A DNA stretch of 7,220 nucleotides from NCBI GenBank assembly GCA_013042765.1, contig JABDPP010000276.1, positions 1 to 7,220 on the forward strand, in the 5' to 3' direction. Shown piece by piece: positions 1 to 6,947 of this stretch. The notes under the pieces were generated by a model that saw nothing but the letters and a program-made list of their open reading frames with translations, was not told the DNA's origin and searched no databases. Within the stretch, counting starts at the first letter, position 1, and every line of letters begins with the position of its first letter. Made by a program: the position numbers and the translations under genes. Source of the DNA: Litoreibacter sp. Lineage in GTDB: Bacteria > Pseudomonadota > Alphaproteobacteria > Rhodobacterales > Rhodobacteraceae.

Positions 1-16
1 CTAAGGAGGCGCTGCC

Positions 17-1381
17 ATGAAAGATTCCAATTTCCTGCAGGAAAACAATGCACGCCATATGTGGCACCCTATGGGCCACGCTGGCGCGATGCGCGATCAT
101 CCACCGCGCATCATCAGCAGCGCTGACGGCTCAACGATCACCGATGCACAGGGGCATAAGGTCGTCGACGGTGTCGGCGGGCTGTGGTGCGTCAACGTCG
201 GATACTCCTGTGAACCCATAAAGAAAGCAATTGCGGACCAGCTACAGAGCCTTCCCTATTATTCCGCCTTTGCCGGGACGACGAACGAGCCGGCCATTGA
301 ACTCAGCTACGAGCTGCGCGAGATGTTCGCCCCTGACGGCATGGCGCGCGCGTTCTTCACCTCGGGTGGGTCTGACGCCGTAGAGACGGCGCTGCGCCTT
401 TGCCGGCAGTATCACAAGATCAAGGGCAATCCCGGCCGGACCAAGTTCCTGTCCCTGAAGAAGGGCTATCACGGGACCCATTTCGGCGGTGCCTCGGTAA
501 ACGGCAACAACCGCTTCCGGATCAACTACGAGCCCCTCCTGCCAGGCTGCTTTCACTTGCCCTCCCCCTATGCGTATCGAAACCCGTTTGATGAAACGGA
601 TCCGGATCGCCTTGCGGATTTATGCGTAGCTGCCGCGGTGGATGAGATCGAGTTTCAGGGCGCGGATACGATCGCAGCCTTCATCATGGAGCCCATCCAG
701 GGCGCGGGTGGTGTGATCGTTCCGCCTGCCTCTTTCATGCCAAAGATGCGGGACGTCTGTGACCGCTACGGTATTCTCATGATCGCGGATGAGGTGATCA
801 CCGGTTATGGCCGCACCGGGGATTGGAGCGGATCACGCCATTTTGGCGTCAAACCCGACCTGATGACGATGGCCAAGGGCATCACCTCCGGCTACTTCCC
901 GTTCGGCGCATGTATGGTGAGCGAGGCCTTCGCCGAAGTCTTCGAGAACGGAGATGCCGCCACAGCCAGTATTTTCCACGGCTACACCTACTCGGCTCAT
1001 CCGGTCGGCTCAGCTGCGGCACTCGCCTGTATCCGCGAGAGCCAGAGGATGAAAATCAACGAAAATGCCGCGCTACGCGGCGACGATCTGTTCGCGGGTC
1101 TCAAGAAACTCGCGGAAAAACACGAGATCGTCGGGGATGTGCGCGGCGGCGAGGGCCTCATGAGCGCATTGGAACTCGTCACCGACCAAAAGGCCAAGAC
1201 AGCCGCCAGCCCCGAGATCCTCGCGACGGCCTTCAATGCGACCTATGAGGCTGGCGCCATGGTACGGGTCGGTGGAAATAACTTGTTGATGTCGCCGCCT
1301 CTCATAATTACCCAAACGCAAATCGACACGATGCTTTCTGCTCTGGAGGTCGGCCTGACGGCAGCAGCGCAGTCGCTCTGA
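17..1381 (+). CDS. Class III (omega-type) PLP-dependent aminotransferase
   Basis: A 454-residue fold-type I aminotransferase, the usual length for the class III / omega-amino acid:pyruvate transaminase family. Such enzymes move an amino group from an amine or omega-/beta-amino acid to a keto acid in the cytoplasm. Visible landmarks are the N-terminal HMWHPM segment (14-19), GLWCVNVGY (55-63), the cofactor-phosphate loop TSGGSD (115-120), YHG (151-153) stacking on PLP, the IADEV block with Asp258 for the pyridine nitrogen, Lys287 in TMAKG as the Schiff-base lysine, and HGYTYSAHP (321-329) from the partner subunit. Arg417 in VRVGG may bind substrate carboxylate. The start is set by a strong AAGGAGG at 3-9, seven bases before the ATG. 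A TAA at 2-4 could end an upstream gene, so this may be internal to an operon. The gene precedes pcaC by 62 bp with no clear terminator between. The family is certain; the substrate cannot be read from the sequence, and its link to protocatechuate breakdown is inferred only from position. Confidence 0.93.
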   Translation: MKDSNFLQENNARHMWHPMGHAGAMRDHPPRIISSADGSTITDAQGHKVVDGVGGLWCVNVGYSCEPIKKAIADQLQSLPYYSAFAGTTNEPAIELSYELREMFAPDGMARAFFTSGGSDAVETALRLCRQYHKIKGNPGRTKFLSLKKGYHGTHFGGASVNGNNRFRINYEPLLPGCFHLPSPYAYRNPFDETDPDRLADLCVAAAVDEIEFQGADTIAAFIMEPIQGAGGVIVPPASFMPKMRDVCDRYGILMIADEVITGYGRTGDWSGSRHFGVKPDLMTMAKGITSGYFPFGACMVSEAFAEVFENGDAATASIFHGYTYSAHPVGSAAALACIRESQRMKINENAALRGDDLFAGLKKLAEKHEIVGDVRGGEGLMSALELVTDQKAKTAASPEILATAFNATYEAGAMVRVGGNNLLMSPPLIITQTQIDTMLSALEVGLTAAAQSL

Positions 1382-1430
1382 ACAACACTTGGCCACGCCC
1401 CTCGGGGTGAGACTTGGCCGGCGTCACAAA

Positions 1431-1436
1431 AGAGGG
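1431..1436 (+). promoter_or_regulatory. Ribosome binding site that sets the pcaC start
   Basis: AGAGGG lies seven bases before the ATG at 1444. It supports that ATG over the in-frame TTG at 1414. The TTG start would add ten residues that are not part of the usual PcaC N-terminus, and it has no comparable purine tract in front. Confidence 0.6.
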
Positions 1437-1443
1437 TCGACCT

Positions 1444-1833
1444 ATGACGGACCGCTTTGAACAAGGTATGAAAACCCGACGAGAAGTCTTGGGAGACGCT
1501 CATGTGGACCGGGCCGAGGCGAGCAAGACAGCATTTGATACGCCCTTTCAGACCATGATCACCGAAACCGCATGGGGAACGGTCTGGAGCGGCGACGGTA
1601 TATCACGCCGGGAACGCTCGATGCTGACGCTGGCTCTTCTGGCCGCCACCGGGAATTTCGAGGAAATCCCGATGCATGTCCGGGCCACCGCCAATACCGG
1701 AGCGAGCCAACAGGACATCATGGAAGCTTTCCAGCACGTCGCGATTTATGCCGGTGTGCCGAAAGCCAACCACGCCATAAAGCTCGCCAAAGCCACTTTC
1801 GCCGAGATGGAGGCCAGCGATGGCGGAGAATGA
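1444..1833 (+). CDS. pcaC: 4-carboxymuconolactone decarboxylase PcaC
   Basis: Single-domain protein of 129 residues, the normal size for stand-alone PcaC. The enzyme decarboxylates gamma-carboxymuconolactone to beta-ketoadipate enol-lactone, the third step of protocatechuate ortho-cleavage. The N-terminus has the characteristic [17 protein letters not shown] (8-24), followed by the [10 protein letters not shown] block (39-48), the [14 protein letters not shown] helix (55-68), a conserved His78 in the [10 protein letters not shown] segment, and IYAGVPKAN (101-109) near the C-terminus. These are hallmarks of the carboxymuconolactone decarboxylase family, and the protein reads as true PcaC rather than an AhpD-type peroxidase, lacking the CxxC pair. 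The gene runs 14 bases into pcaH in another frame, so the two are probably translationally coupled. It lies directly before pcaHG, as in the pcaDCHGB order of rhizobia, but the slot normally held by pcaD carries the aminotransferase here. Confidence 0.95.
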   Translation: MTDRFEQGMKTRREVLGDAHVDRAEASKTAFDTPFQTMITETAWGTVWSGDGISRRERSMLTLALLAATGNFEEIPMHVRATANTGASQQDIMEAFQHVAIYAGVPKANHAIKLAKATFAEMEASDGGE

Positions 1834-2563
1834 CACAGGCAAAGCGGGGGGCTACCTGCCGCGTGACCGTGCATGGCAACCTGCGGCTCTGACCCCGGCC
1901 TACAAAACAACCGTCAAGCGGTCACCACAGGCGGCTCTTCTGTCCTTCCCGACAACCCTGAGCGAGGAAACAGGCCCCGTTTTCGGCCATGGCCACCTGT
2001 CCGAGGGCGATACGGACCTGATCCATAATTTTGCGAAAGACGGCGAAAGCGCGATTGGCCCCAGGATCATCGTGCACGGACGGGTCGTGGACGAGAACGC
2101 GCGCGGGGTTGCCGGTGCGCTCGTGGAAATCTGGCAGGCGAATGCGGGCGGTCGCTATAGGCACAAAAAGGAAAGCTATCTCGCACCGCTCGATCCGAAT
2201 TTCGGCGGCTGCGGACGGACCCTCACCGATGCCCAGGGCAATTACGCATTCCACACGATCATGCCGGGCGCGTATCCGTGGCCCAATGGCCCCAATGACT
2301 GGCGCCCCGCCCATATCCACTTCTCGGTCTTTGGACAGGCCTTCGCGCAACGCCTGATCACCCAATTGTATTTCGAGGGCGACCCGCTGATCGCGCGCTG
2401 TCCCATCGTTGGCGCGATCACCGATCCCGATGCCGTCAGCTCCCTGATCGCCCCGCTCGATATGGGAAGGGCCATCCCGATGGACAGTCTTGCCTACAAG
2501 TTCGACATCGTGCTCCGCGGGCGGTATCAGACTTTCTTCGAGAACCGTCCGGAGGGCAGCTAG
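1820..2563 (+). CDS. pcaH: Protocatechuate 3,4-dioxygenase beta subunit PcaH
   Basis: The iron-carrying beta subunit of intradiol protocatechuate 3,4-dioxygenase. With PcaG it cleaves protocatechuate between its two hydroxyls, giving 3-carboxy-cis,cis-muconate. The protein has 247 residues, close to the family norm. All four Fe(III) ligands are visible with the spacing of the Pseudomonas enzyme (Tyr408, Tyr447, His460, His462): Tyr113 in GGRYRH, Tyr152 in GAYPWPNG, and His165/His167 in RPAHIHFS. Arg162 matches the active-site arginine (457). The N-terminal region ([20 protein letters not shown], 12-31) is typical of PcaH, and the [12 protein letters not shown] block is the intradiol signature. 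The ATG at 1820 has GGAG at 1809-1812, seven bases upstream, inside the end of pcaC. The stop codon directly abuts the pcaG start. The enzyme should be active; regulation is not visible here. Confidence 0.97.
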   Translation: MAENDTGKAGGYLPRDRAWQPAALTPAYKTTVKRSPQAALLSFPTTLSEETGPVFGHGHLSEGDTDLIHNFAKDGESAIGPRIIVHGRVVDENARGVAGALVEIWQANAGGRYRHKKESYLAPLDPNFGGCGRTLTDAQGNYAFHTIMPGAYPWPNGPNDWRPAHIHFSVFGQAFAQRLITQLYFEGDPLIARCPIVGAITDPDAVSSLIAPLDMGRAIPMDSLAYKFDIVLRGRYQTFFENRPEGS

Positions 2564-3178
2564 ATGACACAGGAGCTGAAACGCGTGCGGGAGACCCCTT
2601 CGCAGACCGCCGGTCCTTACGTTCATATCGGATGCACCCCGGGTTTCACCGGCATTGACGTATACGAAGCCGATCTTGGCAACGTTATGAAAACTGGCCC
2701 GGTCAAGGGTGAGGAGATCACGGTCACGGGGACAATCTTTGACGGCACGGGCACCGCATTGACCGATGCGCTGGTCGAGATCTGGCAGGCCGATGCCGAT
2801 GGCCTCCACAATTCACCGCAGGAAACACGCGGCATCGCAGATCCGAATTTCACCGGCTGGGGCCGTTGCGCGAGTGACATGACAACCGGCGCCTTCACCT
2901 TTGAAACGATCAAGCCCGGACGTGTTCCCTATCCCGATGGGCGTTTGCAGGCACCGCATATCTCGGTCTGGATCGTGGCGCGCGGAATCAATATCGGGCT
3001 GCAGACACGGATCTATTTCGAGGATGAAGCCAGCGCCAATTCCGAGGACCCGATCCTCTCGCGGATCGAGCATAGGAACCGGATCCCGACGCTTCTGGCC
3101 GGTCGCGAGAAAGATGGTGTCTACCGCTTCGACATTCACCTTCAGGGTCCGAACGAAACCATCTTCTTCGATATCTGA
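2564..3178 (+). CDS. pcaG: Protocatechuate 3,4-dioxygenase alpha subunit PcaG
   Basis: The alpha subunit (204 residues, family about 200) of protocatechuate 3,4-dioxygenase. It does not bind iron but completes the substrate pocket built around PcaH. The N-terminal ETPSQTAGPYVHIG motif (10-23) is diagnostic: Thr15 and Tyr19 correspond to Thr12 and Tyr16 of the Pseudomonas putida subunit. VEIWQADADG (71-80) is the intradiol fold signature, and Arg140 in VARGIN matches the alpha-subunit arginine (Arg133) that reaches the active site. As expected for an alpha subunit, the HxH iron pair is missing: the APHISVW segment keeps one His only. GGAGGG at 2551-2556 serves as ribosome binding site. The start follows the pcaH stop without a gap, and the TGA stop shares its last base with the next gene's ATG (TGATG), so subunit stoichiometry is probably kept by coupled translation. 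Confidence 0.97.
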   Translation: MTQELKRVRETPSQTAGPYVHIGCTPGFTGIDVYEADLGNVMKTGPVKGEEITVTGTIFDGTGTALTDALVEIWQADADGLHNSPQETRGIADPNFTGWGRCASDMTTGAFTFETIKPGRVPYPDGRLQAPHISVWIVARGINIGLQTRIYFEDEASANSEDPILSRIEHRNRIPTLLAGREKDGVYRFDIHLQGPNETIFFDI

Positions 3179-3894
3179 TGTCAGACTTTCTGTTTATTCA
3201 CGGTTCATGCCACGGGGCATGGTGCTGGCGCGATGTGCTGCCTTTGATGGAGGAGCTTGGCCATTCCGCCCGCTCGATTGATCTGCCCTCCCACGGAGCG
3301 GACAGGTCCCCGGCTGAGAAGGTCAGCCTCGACGACTACGCCGATGCCATTCTTGATGCGATCGATCGCCCGGTCGTTCTGGTCGGCCATTCTATGGCCG
3401 GATTCCCAATCACGGCCGCTGCGGAAAAAGCGCCTGAGAAGATCAGCGCACTGGTTTACCTGTGTGCATATGTGCCCACACCGGGCCAGTCTCTCGTCGA
3501 CATGCGGCGAGCGGGGCCGAGCCAACCGCTCAAAGGCGCCTTGAACATCTCCTCCGACAGGAAAGCCTACACGATCGACCCTGTCAGGGCCGCCGAATGC
3601 TTCTTTCAGGATGTCGAACCTGAAACGCAATCCTGGGCGGTCTCGCAGCTTTGCCCGCAGCCGATCGAACCGCAGGACACCGTCTTGGATCTATCGCCGG
3701 CCTCCACAAGCATGCCGCGTTACTATATCAGGACCCTGAACGACCAGACGATTCCGCCTGAATACCAAGAGACAATGGCCGCAGAATTTGACCCCGAGAA
3801 CATTTTCGAGTTGGAAACTTCGCACTCACCATTTCTCTCCCAGCCGCGTCTTTTGTGTGAGACGCTCAACAAGATCCAGAAGGCCCTGCCATGA
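3178..3894 (+). CDS. Alpha/beta hydrolase, methyl-esterase/hydroxynitrile-lyase type (candidate enol-lactonase)
   Basis: A 238-residue alpha/beta hydrolase of the compact family that includes plant methyl salicylate esterase and hydroxynitrile lyase and bacterial EstC-like esterases. The oxyanion-hole segment HGSCHGAW is at 8-15, the nucleophile elbow GHSMAG gives Ser72, the acid is probably Asp189 in TLNDQTIPPEYQ, and the catalytic His is His216 in SHSPF. The NDQ-IPPEYQ and SHSPF signatures separate it from classical PcaD lactonases, which I would expect to carry a different elbow and cap. No signal peptide is seen, so it is cytoplasmic. It sits exactly between pcaG (1 bp overlap) and the BKACE gene (ATGA overlap, 4 bp). 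Position suggests it hydrolyses beta-ketoadipate enol-lactone in place of PcaD. The alternative is release of protocatechuate from an ester. Fold and catalytic triad are well supported; the substrate is inference. Confidence 0.88.
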   Translation: MSDFLFIHGSCHGAWCWRDVLPLMEELGHSARSIDLPSHGADRSPAEKVSLDDYADAILDAIDRPVVLVGHSMAGFPITAAAEKAPEKISALVYLCAYVPTPGQSLVDMRRAGPSQPLKGALNISSDRKAYTIDPVRAAECFFQDVEPETQSWAVSQLCPQPIEPQDTVLDLSPASTSMPRYYIRTLNDQTIPPEYQETMAAEFDPENIFELETSHSPFLSQPRLLCETLNKIQKALP

Positions 3895-4727
3895 CCAAAC
3901 CCTGTATCATCTGCGTTGCGATCACCGGATCGGTGCCGACGAAGGCGGACAATCCCGCCGTCCCGATCACCGTCGAAGAACAGATTGAAAGCACTCAGGC
4001 CGCTTTTGAGGCCGGCGCATCGATCTGCCATGCACACGTTCGCAATGACGACGGCACTGTGAGCTCCGACCCGGAGAAGTTCGCACGCCTCATGGAAGGT
4101 GTGAAAAAGCATTGCCCCGGCATGATTATCCAGTTTTCGACCGGCGGCCGGTCCGGTGCCGGCAACGAGCGGGGCGGCATGCTGCCGCTCAAGCCCGACA
4201 TGGCGTCCCTGACGGTCGGATCGAACAACTTTCCGACCCGCGTCTACGAGAACCCGCCCGATCTGATTGACTGGCTCGCCAGCGAGATGCGGACCTATAA
4301 CATCAAGCCGGAGATCGAGGCTTTCGATCTCAGCCACATCCATCAGGCCGCTGCCATGAACAGGGACGGCCGTATCCCGGGGTCACTCTATATCCAGTTC
4401 GTCCTCGGCGTGAATAACGCGATGCCAGTCGACCGCGATGTCTTCGATTACTACATCAAGACCGTCGAGCGTCTGGTCCCGGATGCCGAATGGTGCGCGG
4501 CGGGCATCGGGCGCTACCAGTTGACGGTCAATGAATGGTGCATCGCAGAAGGCGGGCACGCGCGGACCGGGCTGGAGGATAATATCAAACTTGATCGGCA
4601 GACGCTGGCCCCCTCCAACGCGGCGCTCGTCGAACGGACCGTGGCCCTTTGCGAGAAGTACGAGCGGCCTGTAGCAACGATTACTCAGGCCCGCGAAATC
4701 CTGGGCCTCGGCAAAGCCGCGGCCTGA
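3891..4727 (+). CDS. Beta-keto acid cleavage enzyme (BKACE / DUF849 family)
   Basis: A 278-residue TIM-barrel enzyme of the family named after Kce, the 3-keto-5-aminohexanoate cleavage enzyme. The family condenses a beta-keto acid with acetyl-CoA and splits it to acetoacetate plus the CoA ester of the remainder. Landmarks: AITGSVPTKADNPAVPIT (10-27) at the N-terminus, the metal-binding CHAHVR with His47 and His49, the STGGRSG loop (83-89), EIEAFDLS (141-148), and GGHARTGLEDN (221-231), in which Arg225, Glu229 (third metal ligand) and Asp230 match the catalytic block I recall for Kce (Arg226, Glu230, Asp231). Its start overlaps the hydrolase stop as ATGA, and it is the last gene of the run. 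In this setting beta-ketoadipate is the natural substrate candidate, giving succinyl-CoA and acetoacetate. Family members differ widely in substrate, so an annotation of lysine fermentation would be misleading. The specificity proposal is inference. Confidence 0.92.
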   Translation: MTKPCIICVAITGSVPTKADNPAVPITVEEQIESTQAAFEAGASICHAHVRNDDGTVSSDPEKFARLMEGVKKHCPGMIIQFSTGGRSGAGNERGGMLPLKPDMASLTVGSNNFPTRVYENPPDLIDWLASEMRTYNIKPEIEAFDLSHIHQAAAMNRDGRIPGSLYIQFVLGVNNAMPVDRDVFDYYIKTVERLVPDAEWCAAGIGRYQLTVNEWCIAEGGHARTGLEDNIKLDRQTLAPSNAALVERTVALCEKYERPVATITQAREILGLGKAAA

Positions 4728-4778
4728 GGTCACACCACAGCAGTAGAACTCAGATCATCGCCTTGTCAGGGGCCAAGA

Positions 4779-4804
4779 GCGGACTAACTCCGCGACAACG
4801 TCGC
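4779..4804 (+). other. Two overlapping, mutually exclusive small hairpins
   Basis: GCGGA (4779-4783) can pair with TCCGC (4789-4793) around loop CTAAC. GCGAC (4792-4796) can pair with GTCGC (4800-4804) around loop AAC. The two stems share bases 4792-4793, so both cannot form fully at once. They sit just upstream of the terminator-like stem at 4808. The role is unknown; they may stabilise the 3' end of the pca message or belong to a leader. The rest of 4728-4850 shows no gene and no convincing promoter. Confidence 0.3.
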
Positions 4805-4807
4805 TTC

Positions 4808-4827
4808 AGGCGTCCCGCCTTTTTTTT
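4808..4827 (+). terminator. Short stem plus eight T's after the pca run (terminator or attenuator)
   Basis: AGGCG (4808-4812), a three-base loop TCC and CGCCT (4816-4820) form a 5-bp GC-rich stem, followed by an unbroken T run through 4827. The stem is short for an intrinsic terminator, but the T tract is perfect. It lies 80 bp after the BKACE stop and only 23 bp before the next ATG. It could therefore end the pca transcript or act as a leader attenuator of the metallo-hydrolase gene. Confidence 0.5.
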
Positions 4828-4850
4828 GATCTAAGAACTGGAGAAATCAA

Positions 4851-5798
4851 ATGTTCGCGAAGAGCCCAAAACTGACCCGCCGCACGATGCTGCAAACCGC
4901 CGCAGCCGCGCCGCTGGCTGCCGCCGTTGCCGGCACCACCGCTGGCCCCTTGCTGGCTGACGGTCACTCCACCATGACCCCGAACGCCATCAAGAACAGC
5001 TTCAAGCTGGGCGATCTTGAGGTTTCCACCCTGCTGGCCGGCTCTGTAACCCGCGAAGAGCCGCAAAAAATCTTCGGCATGAACGTGTCCGAAGAAGAGT
5101 TCAACACAGCCAGCGCCGAGAACTTCCTGCCGACTGACAAGACCCAGTTCTTCTTCACTCCCACTGTCGTGAACACCGGCAACGAAGTGATCCTGTTCGA
5201 CACCGGCCTGAATGCTCCGGGCATCACTGCACCGCTGGAAGCCGCAGGTTACTCCGCCGATGATATCGACGTGATCGTTCTGACCCACATGCATGGCGAT
5301 CATATCGGTGGCCTGACAGGCGAAGATGGCTCTGCCACGTTCAAGAACGCACGTTACGTGACCGGTCAGGCTGAATTCGACAACTGGGCGAAGGCCGACA
5401 ATGATCGCTTCAACTCCAAGGTAAAGCCGCTGGCCGAGAAGATGAGCTTTATCGGTGATGGTGGCGAAGTGGCTTCGGGCATCACCGGCATGGCCGCCTT
5501 CGGCCACACCCCTGGTCACATGGTTTACGTGCTCGACAGTGGCGGCAAGCAACTGGTCATCACCGCCGATACTGCCAACCACTACGTATGGTCGCTGGCC
5601 TACCCCGAGTGGGAAGTTAAGTTCGACATGGACAAGACTGCCGCTGCCGCGACCCGTAAGCAGGTCTTCGGCATGCTGGCCGCAGACAAGATCCCGTTCA
5701 TCGGTTACCATATGCCTTTCCCGGGCATGGGCTATGTCGAGACCCGCGGTGAGGGTGGTTTCCGCTATGTGCCTGCCAGCTACCAGATGATGCTTTAA
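4851..5798 (+). CDS. Tat-exported MBL-fold metallo-hydrolase
   Basis: A 315-residue metallo-beta-lactamase-fold hydrolase with a twin-arginine signal peptide. The N-terminus shows LTRRTMLQTA (8-17) followed by an Ala-rich hydrophobic stretch, with a likely cleavage near residue 36 (PLLA before DG), so the folded enzyme should act in the periplasm. Metal ligands are all present: THMHGDHIGG gives His146, His148, Asp150 and His151; His219 is in GHTPGH, Asp240 in ITAD, and His287 in GYHMPFPG. Two metal ions, probably zinc, are expected. GGAG at 4840-4843 lies seven bases before the ATG. Leucine codons are unusually biased: 17 of 21 are CTG, against 9 of 18 in pcaH, which hints at high expression. 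The substrate is unknown: members of this broad group hydrolyse lactones, esters or organophosphates. The gene looks like a separate transcription unit from the pca run, ending at its own strong terminator. Confidence 0.9.
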   Translation: MFAKSPKLTRRTMLQTAAAAPLAAAVAGTTAGPLLADGHSTMTPNAIKNSFKLGDLEVSTLLAGSVTREEPQKIFGMNVSEEEFNTASAENFLPTDKTQFFFTPTVVNTGNEVILFDTGLNAPGITAPLEAAGYSADDIDVIVLTHMHGDHIGGLTGEDGSATFKNARYVTGQAEFDNWAKADNDRFNSKVKPLAEKMSFIGDGGEVASGITGMAAFGHTPGHMVYVLDSGGKQLVITADTANHYVWSLAYPEWEVKFDMDKTAAAATRKQVFGMLAADKIPFIGYHMPFPGMGYVETRGEGGFRYVPASYQMML

Positions 5799-5819
5799 GC
5801 AGCTGCTAATCTATGTGAG

Positions 5820-5845
5820 GGGCGGCCCTTCGGGGCCGCCCTTTT
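5820..5845 (+). terminator. Rho-independent terminator with UUCG tetraloop
   Basis: A perfect 9-bp GC stem, GGGCGGCCC (5820-5828) with GGGCCGCCC (5833-5841), closes on a C(TTCG)G tetraloop and is followed by TTTT. It begins 21 bp after the stop of the metallo-hydrolase gene. On the minus strand the hairpin is not followed by a T run, so it probably acts mainly in the plus direction, although it stands between two convergent genes. Confidence 0.9.
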
Positions 5846-5861
5846 CATTTCAAACTCCGGA

Positions 5862-6947
5862 TCACTGCCCTGACGCGAGGATCTTCTGGGCCGTACTCTG
5901 CCCGGCATGAAGGGCGCCCTCGATCAGGCCCGTGCTCAGCTCCGAGGTTTCCGAGACCGCGAACCAGAGCCGCCCGTCCAGATGCGGCTGGCGCAGGAGC
6001 TCAGGCCCCGGCTCGGGATGTTGCGGCACCTCGGCCAGATCCTGCGGACTGCAGATCAGGTCATTCTCAGCCCAATCTTCGATCCTGATCTGAAGCGGGT
6101 TTTCCGCCGCCGCGCCGAAAATGCGCACGAGCTGCTCAAGAACTGCCGCGCGCAAGGCCTCGGGCTCCGACATACGCAGATCCGGAGGCCAGCCCACGAA
6201 GCCGAACAATGCGCCGTAGTTGGCATCTTCGGGGCTGTGGTCATGCACCTCGACCATCGGACCGGTCTGGCTGGCAATGCGTCCGGCCAGCCCTGCCTTG
6301 CGCCAGAACGGGCTCTCGTAGAGCACCGTTGCCTTGGCCTGAACCGCCATCCAGGTGGACATGGATTTCATCAAAACGGACATGTCGCGCCCGAGACCCG
6401 GGATTTCCACCCGAGCCTGCGTCGCGCGCAGTGGTGTCGCCAGAACAACGCGACGAGCTGTTATCTCAGACGCGTCATCAAGCCCCACTTGCAAACTATC
6501 GCCAAGCGCTTCGACACGCGTGACCCTGTTGTTCAGTTGAACCGCCCCATCGGGGATGCGGCTCTGTAACTGGTCAACCAGCATCTGCGGGCCGCCTTCC
6601 AGACGCACCATGCCATGCTGCCCCGGCAAAGGTTGCCGTCGCGGCCCGCCCCCGAACCCCTCGATGATGGCCGGCCCGTCGTTAAACTGCGCAAAGGATT
6701 TGATGTTCAACCGCTCCAGCCAGCGCGCTACGACCGGCTGATAGGGCGGCCACACCCAGGTCGGCCCCAGGTCTGCGAGGTGCTGGCCGTCACCGTTCCG
6801 GACAGAGTGGATGCGGCCACCGATGCGGTCAGCCCCCTCAAGCACCACAACATTTCGGCCAGCCTCACTCAGCAGGTATGCGGCCACGAGACCTGAAAGT
6901 CCTGCACCGACAATGACGACATCAAATTCACGAGAGTTCGGTTTCAT
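5862..6947 (-). CDS. Flavin amine oxidase family protein (FAD-dependent)
   Basis: A 361-residue flavoprotein of the monoamine/polyamine oxidase superfamily, which oxidises amines with FAD and oxygen or another acceptor. It starts almost directly with the dinucleotide fold: [10 protein letters not shown] (10-19), Glu37 in VVLEG for the ribose, and RIGGR (41-45). [10 protein letters not shown] (59-68) and [12 protein letters not shown] (116-127) are further family blocks. WAENDLICS (292-300) and the C-terminal [18 protein letters not shown] (333-350) match the FAD-closing region. Lys205 may be the conserved flavin-proximal lysine. I chose the ATG at 6947 because the fold begins ten residues later and an AGGTG stands about ten bases upstream. 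The longer in-frame start at 7025 would overlap the divergent cupin start. No signal peptide is evident. The protein is somewhat shorter than the 420-500 residues of many relatives but appears intact. The substrate is unknown. Confidence 0.85.
   Translation of the reverse strand: MKPNSREFDVVIVGAGLSGLVAAYLLSEAGRNVVVLEGADRIGGRIHSVRNGDGQHLADLGPTWVWPPYQPVVARWLERLNIKSFAQFNDGPAIIEGFGGGPRRQPLPGQHGMVRLEGGPQMLVDQLQSRIPDGAVQLNNRVTRVEALGDSLQVGLDDASEITARRVVLATPLRATQARVEIPGLGRDMSVLMKSMSTWMAVQAKATVLYESPFWRKAGLAGRIASQTGPMVEVHDHSPEDANYGALFGFVGWPPDLRMSEPEALRAAVLEQLVRIFGAAAENPLQIRIEDWAENDLICSPQDLAEVPQHPEPGPELLRQPHLDGRLWFAVSETSELSTGLIEGALHAGQSTAQKILASGQ

Noticed and set aside
1394..1409. Hairpin CAC-CCC / GGG-GTG after the aminotransferase as a terminator
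   Set aside because: It has a bulged base, a three-base loop and no T run, so there is no support for transcription ending here.
1414..1443. TTG start for PcaC ten residues upstream
   Set aside because: The ATG at 1444 has a well-placed AGAGGG, and the protein from there matches the usual PcaC start and length.
1922..2809. Long minus-strand open frame (295 codons) opposite pcaH and pcaG
   Set aside because: It lies antisense to two genes with complete catalytic motifs. Its translation has no recognisable domain and reflects the GC-rich third-position bias of the true genes.
3891..4727. Calling the BKACE a 3-keto-5-aminohexanoate cleavage enzyme of lysine fermentation
   Set aside because: No other lysine-fermentation gene is present, the neighbours are protocatechuate genes, and the family name is commonly over-transferred.
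4806..5711. Minus-strand open frame (301 codons) opposite the metallo-hydrolase gene
   Set aside because: It is fully antisense to a gene with Tat signal and all metal ligands. The predicted product resembles no known family and begins inside the coding region.
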